64,000 nucleotides of DNA, from positions 20,641,551-20,705,550 of the forward strand of contig JBCFYV010000100.1 in the NCBI GenBank assembly GCA_039000515.1. The letters are read 5' to 3'. The notes below the pieces were generated by a model. That model searched no databases, was not told where the DNA came from, and saw only the letters and a list, made by a program, of their open reading frames with translations. Position 1 is the first letter of the stretch, and every line of letters begins with the position of its first letter. The DNA comes from Timema cristinae. Its lineage: Eukaryota > Arthropoda > Insecta > Phasmatodea > Timematidae. Position numbers and translations under genes: made by a program. This document shows positions 56,560 through 64,000 of the stretch, in pieces.

Positions 56560-58322
56560 TTAGAATAGCATCCAATTGCTTATGTATCTTAGATAATAAT
56601 AGTTGGGTGACTAGTATTTTTGATGTCCAACAGCGCTTTTTGTGAGAAATTAAATAACTAAAACGTAGAGGTAACACTACACACTAGCTCAGTTGAGTAA
56701 TGTCTTTGGTATTCTAATGTAAAAGATAGTGACTCAATTTTATCAATTTTGGTTAGTTTGAATAGTTTAAATGTTTTGATGGGTTTTTTTAAGTACGGTA
56801 ATATTATCTTGGTTTTTGACCTTTTAAAATAATTCTTTAGCATCTCCAAGAACTTTTGAGTAATTTTTAAGCATGTTTCAGTCATTTAAAAGAATTCATG
56901 TTGATTTATTATGGTCTTTAATAATACCATAAATGTTTACATTTTTCCACACACATTTGTTGGATTGAGAAGATAATGTAAGCCGTGAACTTTGTATCAT
57001 CCTTTTTTTGCTTGTCTGGTTTTAAAATATACATTTCCATTATAATATTCACCAGAATGAAGAAGTTTAGTTGTTAAAGACTTCGTGACATGGATAATTT
57101 TTGGCTTACATTAATTTTTTAAGCACATGTTTGATTTAGCTGTGTGCATTTATTTCAACTCTTTTTCATATTTTTAAGCAATTTTTTGAAAATTTGGAGT
57201 TAATTTTTAAATCAATATTAGATCATCAAAATCTAGGCTTTGCTTATTCATTATATTTGCTTGGTTTATTTCCATCTGACATCAAATTATACATTTGCAT
57301 CAAAACTATTCACTGAAAAGCATCAAACAATAAGGCTGCGCCATTTAACATATAAGAAAGATTTATCTTTTCATTTTTTACCATCAAATTAAATTAACTC
57401 GTGTATATTCCTCACATAACAACGACATTTAAGATATACATTTTAGATGAGTGTTCTCATATGCGTACAATTATTAAACCTAGAAGCTTAGGGCTTGTGG
57501 CGACAACCATTCAAGTATTACTGTCTATAATTCCAACAGGGAATGAAAGAATGGCAATCTTAATAATTTTATTCACTCTTATATCCTAAAAATGTAAACA
57601 ATTTTAAAAAAATGTGTGGGGGTAAGGGGGGGTGACATTCTTTTGAGTCGGGAACTTTAGGAAATGATCAGGGGAAAAAGTTGGGAATTTCATTGGTCAA
57701 GTAGAGTAGACATGTTATTAAATGCAGGGACGTAGTGTCAGGGTAGACTATGAAACTAAACCTTCCCAAACCTTCTTTTGGACAATTAAAAAAAAAATCC
57801 AAAGGCTTATATAGTACCGGTAAACCCTTGCGAAACTTTCGCACATTCAAGCCCCCCCCCCCCCCCTCCCCCAAATTAGTCTTTTGTTGGGTTGTTGAAA
57901 AATTAAACACTCAGTGACGTGTGTACACAAAATAGCAAATAGATTTTAAAGTATTAATAAATCAGCACTACTCGTAATATTAGGAATATAACAAATAGTT
58001 ATATTGTAAACAATACCAAGCTAAATATCTTCGACTTCTAATTGCTAGTTTATTAAGTTTATGGGCCTATGCAATATTTTGTGAGCAGTTTTGATTATAT
58101 TTTTTATACTTGGCAACGTTGCTATTTTATCTCTTATCAAGCGGAGTGGCACTTAGATCTTTTGGAAAAGGGTCGTAAAAGAGGTAAGATGGGGATGGGA
58201 TGTTGACAAAAGGTTTCTTTTAAAGATAGTCAGGCGGGTAACTGCCCTATTACCCGACTAAAAAAATTTTACCTACATAGGTCTTCAATAAGAAATGTTT
58301 CACATACTAAGAACACAATTTA
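56560..58322. repeat. RepB copy 2 (about 1.76-kb dispersed repeat)
   Basis: Collinear with 11683-13770. It includes a poly-C run (57852-57866), GGTAAGATGGGGATGGG and the end TTTCACATACTAAGAACACA. It lacks the extra 190-bp segment near 13.1 kb of copy 1 and has normal homopolymer lengths, so it is the better reference for the family. No transposase or terminal repeat seen. A minus-strand frame of 75 codons (56658-56885) parallels one in copy 1. Confidence 0.85.
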
Positions 58323-58727
58323 TTACAGGTGAGTTAAACAATAGAGTTAATATTTTTTAAATAATAGAATTTTCATGAGGAGTCTTGGGGTTTTCACCTT
58401 TGGGAACTTTGGACCTTTCTAAAAGATATTATTCACTTTTAACTTTGACGACAATGTTTTGTGTAACGTCTGCACTCAAATTGTATAAAATATATTTAAA
58501 TAGTTTCTATATAAACTTTAAAAAGAGAAGAAGCTGATAACTCTGTAATATCTAGTGTGTTGTGTGAATAAATTTCGGTAATTAACATAACACTACTAAA
58601 TCATCAGTTAGAGCTAATACAACATTTAATAGGTAAGATGAGAAATTGTAGCCTAACATTTTAATCTCCCCTTCCTCATAATTCGGCTATGGCATTTATT
58701 AAATGTGATACATCACAAGCACCATTC

Positions 58728-59030
58728 CTGTGGGAGGGTGGTATGTTGGAACAGAGGTCCTGTGGGAGAGGGTGGTATGTTGGAACAGAGGTCCTGTGGG
58801 AGAGGGTGGTGTGTTGGAATGGAGGTCCTGTGGGAGAGGGTGGTATGTTGGAACAAAGGTCCTGTGGGAGAGGGTGGTGTGTTGGAACGGAGGTCCTGTG
58901 GGAGGGTGGCATGTTGGAACGGAGGTCCTGTGGGAGGGTGGTGTGTTAGAACAGAGGTCCTGTGGGAGGGTGGTGTGTTGGAACGGAGGTCCTGTGGGAG
59001 GGTGGTGTGTTTGAACGGAGGTCCTGTCCT
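58728..59030 (+). repeat. 32/34-bp minisatellite, about nine units
   Basis: Units read GGAACRGAGGTCCTGTGGGA followed by (GA)GGGTGGTRTGTT. The first four or five units are 34 bp (with an extra GA) and the later ones 32 bp. Because neither length is a multiple of three, the same short peptide pattern cycles through all frames and gives several long but meaningless open frames on both strands. The array is strikingly GC-rich for this region. Confidence 0.95.
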
Positions 59031-59224
59031 GATAAATTAACAGTGTCCTTCTTAGCATATAAACAGAGCAAGAGATTGATATTAACTAACTATTAGCTGT
59101 ACACCTTTCTGGATGAATCAATTTTTTTCTATTGTTATAGGATTGTTCACATACAAAAAAAAATCCAATACAATTGAATTATAACATGTCCTAACATCAC
59201 ATTACACTTAACAATTGTACTTGT

Positions 59225-59400
59225 TCAACACCTTAGCTCAGTCAGTAGTATGTCTGTAAACTGAGCTAAGGATCTTGGGTTAGATTCATGGCATGGCCGA
59301 AAAATTTATCATTTGTGAAATGTGGGTTCCCTCTTTCTCAGTGATGAGTTAACAGCCGCAATATGAATCTTATTCCTGTTTTAGATTTAAGTTAGTTTGT
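59225..59400 (+). mobile_element. tRNA-like SINE relative, diverged
   Basis: CACCTTAGCTCAGTCAGTAG resembles a tRNA A box and D arm, and TTGGGTTAGATTCATGG resembles a B box 45-50 bp later, followed by CATTTGTGAAATGTGGGTTC and AGTGATGAGTTAACAGC. The head differs from the other SINEs here, so it may be a separate family. Confidence 0.5.
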
Positions 59401-60019
59401 AAGTCATATGCTGATATAATTAGTCGATTCAGAAAGTGAACGTTAACGACCTCAAATAAATGAAAAATTAGTTGTACTTTGAGTTTCATACAGACATAAA
59501 AATGTTTTTTTAATTTTCTATATTTGCACTAGTTTAATTGCAAACAAGAGGAAATGTAATAAGCTTACTTTGGTTGCAAATAGTATTCTCTATTTTATTT
59601 TTGTATATAATATATATATATATAGGTAGAGTGTGTGGATCAAATGTAAAGGATAGACCATGAAAGCTGTGGCTAAATGTGGTGGGCGAATGTTTGAAAA
59701 ATAGAAACAAGAGTGTTAAGAATAAAATACTATGTATGACTCGGTTTTTGGATGTTGTGTAAGCTTAAGAGTATGAATGCAAGTATAGGGAAGTATCAAA
59801 AAGTGAGGATGGATTAAGTACATTGTTGTTGTTTTCTGTGCTATATGCCATGATTTTATATATATATATAAAATATATATTATTAAGTATATATTATTAT
59901 ATGTGTATTTTATTTTGAATTGCTGTATGAGTCATTTTCTCATGTTTTTATTGTTTACCACTACAGAATTTGAAGCAAATTGTCAAGTTTTAACATTAAT
60001 ATTTGCATACATGCATGGG

Positions 60020-60225
60020 TGGACATATGGACTAAAGGTCAACCTCTTCTGGTCTGATTTGCTGATGTTGAAGAGGTCACGGTTTGAATCCAAACAGACC
60101 TACTGAGGAGGGCATTTCTTACCTAATTTCCCAATATCCCACGAAAATCAGATACATTTACGCTCAACCCTATCCTCATTCTTACCCCACTAGCGTGAAT
60201 AAATTAGATAAGGGTCTTGGATTTT
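60020..60225 (+). mobile_element. SINE copy, plus strand, diverged
   Basis: AGGTCACGGTTTGAATCCAA (B box) followed by GGCATTTCTTACCTAATTTC, CATTTACGCTCAACCCTATC and CCCCACTAGCGTGAATAA, the last matching the conserved SINE 3' end. Confidence 0.65.
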
Positions 60226-61369
60226 TTTATTTTTCTTTAACTTTTCTTTGTTCTTTTTTGGACTGAAGGCATGCTAATGTTTAGAAGCAACTATCTGAGG
60301 TAAAATATTATGTACAACTTTATGTTGGGCTGCTTTGATACTAGACAAGGTTTCTTAAATAGAAGATAAATCTCAATACATTTTGAATTTATTTAAAATT
60401 AATAATGGCTCAGAGTTGGTTTTTTTTTTACTGTTTTCTTATAGTGGAGAAGTCATTTTGGTGACAACCAAATGATTTTAAATTAGTTTGTGGAAATAAT
60501 TTGAATTTGTAACCTAAGACATAAATAATGGATTCTAACTCTTTAAAATTTTGGAGATAACTTATCACTACAAACATATATAGAATTTAAGTCTTATAGA
60601 CCATATAGACTTAATATACTCTTCAACCTGTTCAGGCTATCAATTACCAGGGTCCCAATTCTATGACCTAAAAACAATCAAAAAATGACCTATAAAAAGA
60701 CATCAAAATCCTAACAAATGACTATTTTCAAGAAATGGCCTTAAAATACAAACAAAGATTCATAATAAATGCACACGACTAAATCATATGCATGGCTTAC
60801 AAATGTAAACTAAAAATTATTCATGTAATGAAATCTTTAACATCTAAATTCTTCCTGTGCTAAATAAAACATTAATTCACAAATATCTGCTTCAGGAGTA
60901 ATAGCTACCCTCTCCATCTTGGTTGCAGTGTCTCTCCAAGAATGTGTATTTTACAACCAAACGAGCAAAGAGGATACAAAGTTCATTGTCTACATTATAT
61001 TCTCATTTCGTAAACAGCTGTGAGATGAAAGGATTATGCATTTATTAACTATTGATTGCATTAAATAATATACTTAATCGATATGAATGCCTTAAAATGT
61101 CTCAAAAATACCTCAAAAGTTCCTATAAATGCCTAAAAAATAACTTATAAAGAATGAAAACCAAGGACATTATCTAAAATTACAAAATTACAAAAATTAT
61201 CATTAAATGACCTTTAAAATATACATTTCTTCAACAAGAGGACCATAAACAAAGTTTATTTACTTATGAGCATTTTATGCGACAGACCAATAAAAAGATG
61301 ACACATCACCAAAATCTGGACCCTGATAATGACAAACATTGAACACGCCAATAAAATAGAGAATAGGAA

Positions 61370-61545
61370 GGTAGAAATTTAGACTAAATTTATTTCCCTT
61401 TGCATGGGGGAAAAGTGGAAAACCATTTAGGAAGAAAAAAACTCAGTACACCCGACCAAATTTTGAACCACTGGGTCTTTATTTCCAATAATCCTTTCTA
61501 AAAAAAAGAATGATGTGTTGGACCATGCAGCCACTGAAAAGGGGT
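61370..61545 (-). mobile_element. Old SINE copy, minus strand
   Basis: CCTTTGCATGGGGGAAAAGT with GGAAAACCATTTAGG matches the SINE body, and AATTTTGAACCACTGGG is a worn complement of a B box. The head decays after GACCATGCAGCCAC. Confidence 0.55.
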
Positions 61546-61904
61546 TAATTATTCCTTAGTACCCTGCTCTCTCTAACCCTTATAGCACAATACTTGAGAA
61601 TATTGTAAAAAAATATTTACACTCTATTCTAAAGTAAAGACATTCTTAAACTCACTCAATTTAATGAAACATTTAATAAACCAATATTTACAACATTATT
61701 TTATGAATAGTCTGGTTTTATAAAGAAACAGCATAAGAAAATTAAATATTTAACATCTAATGTTATAGACATGTAACTCAAGGATATAAGAAAGTTATGT
61801 CTGCCTTTTTGATAAATTCTTTAATCAAAACATGATTGTTAGCAAGAAATATTTATTTTAATTAACTCACAAATTACCCACATAAGTTTGCACAAAGTAG
61901 AAGT

Positions 61905-62020
61905 CCGGCTCACCTATTCGTGTAGATATGTTGTTGCCGATCTGGTTGGGGTTTGAATCCCGCTTACATGTAATGAGGAATGTTTTTCCTAAATCTTTAA
62001 ATGTTTTATCACTCTTTTTT
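61905..62020 (+). mobile_element. SINE head fragment, plus strand
   Basis: GTCCGGCTCACCTATTCGTG followed by GATCTGGTTGGGGTTTGAATC (B box) and GAGGAATGTTTTTCCTAAAT. The 3' portion is not clear. Confidence 0.55.
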
Positions 62021-62289
62021 ATACATAAATGTAAACAAAGTTTCTTTAAACTATATTTTTCTCTGCCCCTTCAAATTAAGGTAATTAAACTAATGCATAT
62101 AAATTAATGATAAAATTATGGGTTGCTATATTAAAGTGTTTTCTATGTGTGTTTAAAAAGTTTGATTATCATGTTGGACAGTAAGAAAATTACATATTGT
62201 TATGGACACTAAAATGATACCTAGTTTCTATCTTATTATATTCATTTTATTTATGTTAAAAATAAATGAAAAATATCCTTTTTCCATAG

Positions 62290-62837
62290 GTGGAGTTCAA
62301 TTAAATGACTACAATAGAACCAAATCTACAATACATATCTTAAAAGGTCATGAGAAAATGCTCTTCAATAGGCAAGATAACTTCTCATGTGAAACTTGTG
62401 GGAAGTGTTTGAAATCTAAACGAAGCCTTGAAAATCATCTACATCTTCACTTCCCAACAAATGAAATTGGCTGTGACATTTGCGGCAAACTATCTCCATC
62501 AGAAGAACAATTAAAGAAACACAAGTCCTTTCACTCTGGGAGAAGATATGAGTGTAAAATATGTTTGAAAAACTACACAGATAAATACAATCTTGCCAAA
62601 CATGAGAGACACCATCAGCCCAGTGGATTACCCAAAGAACACTTGTGTGAAATCTGTGACTATCTTTCTGATAATCTCAATTTTTTTAAATCACACAATT
62701 CAAGTGTACATTTTCGTAAAAAACTATACATAGGTGTATGTGGCTGTGGATTCTTCAACTCAAACAAATTTGCAAATCATATTGCCGCTCATTCAGAAGA
62801 TAAAAGATTTATTTGTGAAGTGTGTGACATGTTTTAA
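62290..62837 (+). CDS. C2H2 zinc-finger protein, internal or last exon
   Basis: Acceptor TTTTTCCATAG precedes the exon. The open frame extends upstream to 62202, but those residues are hydrophobic and intron-like. Fingers: CETCGKCLKSKRSLENHLHL, CDICGKLSPSEEQLKKHKSF, CKICLKNYTDKYNLAKHERH, CEICDYLSDNLNFFKSHNSS and a partial CGCGFFNSNKFANHIAAH. A sixth starts at CEVCDMF and stops at TAA. One base fewer near 62830 would continue as FKRRDDVL before a stop. C2H2 arrays bind DNA in the nucleus. Other exons must lie upstream, possibly outside the window. The paralogue at 50.1-51.2 kb is dead. Confidence 0.75.
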
Positions 62838-62839
62838 AA

Positions 62840-64000
62840 GGAGAGATGATGTACTCTAAAGTTGGTACTAACCTAGATATTTAAAATAATATAAAAAAAG
62901 TAAATTTTTTTTGCCCCTTTTTCAAGATGGTTGTCAAATCCGGGCCTATCAAGAGGTGCAAAATTGATATGTGTATACTGATACCCCATCAAAGATATTA
63001 AAATTAATTTTAGCTTGTCCAGAATTATTCCTGCCAATAGCCAATTTAAATGACCTGACGACTGGCATTTCTTAAACATTTTCACTATGTATGATGACCG
63101 TAAAAATGGTTTATATATATATTTTACTAAATTGAAAAGTTTGGTTTAAATCAATTTTGTATATTATTAAATACTTAGGAAAAGGTTTTTTCTTTCTTAC
63201 TAACTATGGTTGAATAATTGAGCACATTGTGATCTCTTCTATAATGTATTAGAGGTGCACTAGACCTAAGAGTTGTAGGTATGGTTAGTTCAATCCTCAT
63301 ATTATTCTCAATATATTTTTTGAGCATCCAAACTTTATATACAAGAGAATGATGGTGCAGTTCCCAAAAACACTAACCTTGATAATTAAAAAAATATGAT
63401 TTACAGTAAATATCTGACTTATTGATTAGCTTATAAATAAATTTCATGAATGAAAAGAGACATTCTTTTATTCGAGCTTGTTTGGTGTAGAAGTAATGTA
63501 GAAACGTCTGGTGGGTCGAGTCGGCTGGTAACAAATGAGTGTCATAGCAAACTCTTTGATTCACAATTCATTATTATATTCATAGGTAGCCATAGTAACA
63601 AATTGCTCAATAGTTATATTACGGATTATAAATATTTTGTAGTAAATTGATCTTTAAGACTGTCAAACTTCATCAATTTCAGTGTAATTTGACATGTCAT
63701 ATAAGATAAAATAAGAAAAAAAAAATGGAAAAGCAGGTTGAAAACCTTCACCCTTTCTTTAAAAAATAAAACTAACCTTATGTTCCTACAGTGCATTTAT
63801 GAGGCTTCATTAGCTATTTGAATTGCTCATGCAAACCAGTAATTGAGTCATCTTGAGACACGCTCTTAAGGAACAGGAACCCTACAAATAAATTGTCTAA
63901 TATATATTTAGGTTAATAAAGGTTCTTATCACTCCATAAAACTATTTTTAAAGGCCATTTTATGCGGCTTTTTCCTTAATGTAATCTTATCTTTATATAA
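62840..64000. other. AT-rich DNA, nothing recognised
   Basis: Only short chance frames. No splice-linked exon, repeat or RNA gene recognised between the zinc-finger exon and the window end. Confidence 0.45.

Noticed and set aside
58676..59058. Five overlapping open frames of 78-119 codons on both strands
   Set aside because: They are read-through of the 32/34-bp minisatellite. The same peptide cycles in every frame.
1..64000. CRISPR arrays, operons, bacterial ribosome-binding sites, rRNA genes
   Set aside because: The sequence is eukaryotic. None of the regular spacer-repeat patterns or rRNA signatures were seen.

Overview
The window is AT-rich, intron-bearing eukaryotic DNA that is mostly transposable elements (TEs), microsatellites and tandem repeats. 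Several things point to an arthropod, most likely an insect and possibly a hemipteran. The Ty1/copia element has a copia-type primer site made from an internal part of initiator tRNA-Met. There is a DD34D mariner, a Harbinger element that carries a MADF-domain partner gene, a DDE_3-type transposon whose acidic C-terminus resembles hemipteran elements I remember, and an abundant tRNA-derived SINE. The species assignment is inference. Three 100-N runs (13641-13740, 35996-36095, 49590-49689) are scaffold gaps.

Layout. 0-9.6 kb: AT-rich DNA with no recognisable gene, a 115-bp tandem repeat and a CpG-richer patch near 9 kb. 9.6-11.5 kb: the 3' end of a non-LTR retrotransposon followed by a full-length but dead mariner (10199-11508). 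11.7-13.7 kb: first copy of a repeat here called RepB, with its end blurred by suspicious homopolymers before a gap. 14.0-16.1 kb: decayed pogo/Tigger-like transposase. 16.1-24.0 kb: first copy of a repeat here called RepA, a PIF/Harbinger-like deletion derivative. It is interrupted by a 537-bp MITE and by a 4.37-kb DDE_3 transposon, which itself contains a SINE. 26.6-27.6 kb: CTAG-rich MITE. 27.8-33.3 kb: copia retrotransposon with a 736-bp Harbinger-derived MITE inserted in its reverse transcriptase. 34.0-35.6 kb: fold-back with a tRNA-like loop, then a degenerate satellite. 36.1-37.2 kb: a small GC-richer block of unfamiliar broken coding sequence beside a gap. 37.5-40.7 kb: CRE-motif repeats and SINEs. 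41.2-44.2 kb: DNA transposon with long inverted repeats. 44.2-47.1 kb: RepA copy 2. 47.1-48.9 kb: Harbinger with an intact nuclease and an intact MADF gene, truncated on its left. 50.1-51.2 kb: zinc-finger pseudogene. 52.6-62.0 kb: SINE-rich DNA, RepB copy 2 and a minisatellite. 62.3-62.8 kb: a C2H2 zinc-finger exon, the only plausible host gene.

The two RepA copies act as an internal control. Where one has an insertion the other keeps the empty site, so target duplications can be read directly (TAA for the 537-bp MITE, TA for the DDE_3 element). The copia reading frame does the same for the 736-bp MITE. The result is a readable, three-deep nest of insertions. I found no convincing wholly new biological system. 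The best leads are a 270-bp open exon kept at the same length in both RepA copies, the unfamiliar coding block at 36.1-37.2 kb, and the long-TIR element at 41.2-44.2 kb. Most coordinates of TE ends come from comparison by eye and could shift by a few bases.
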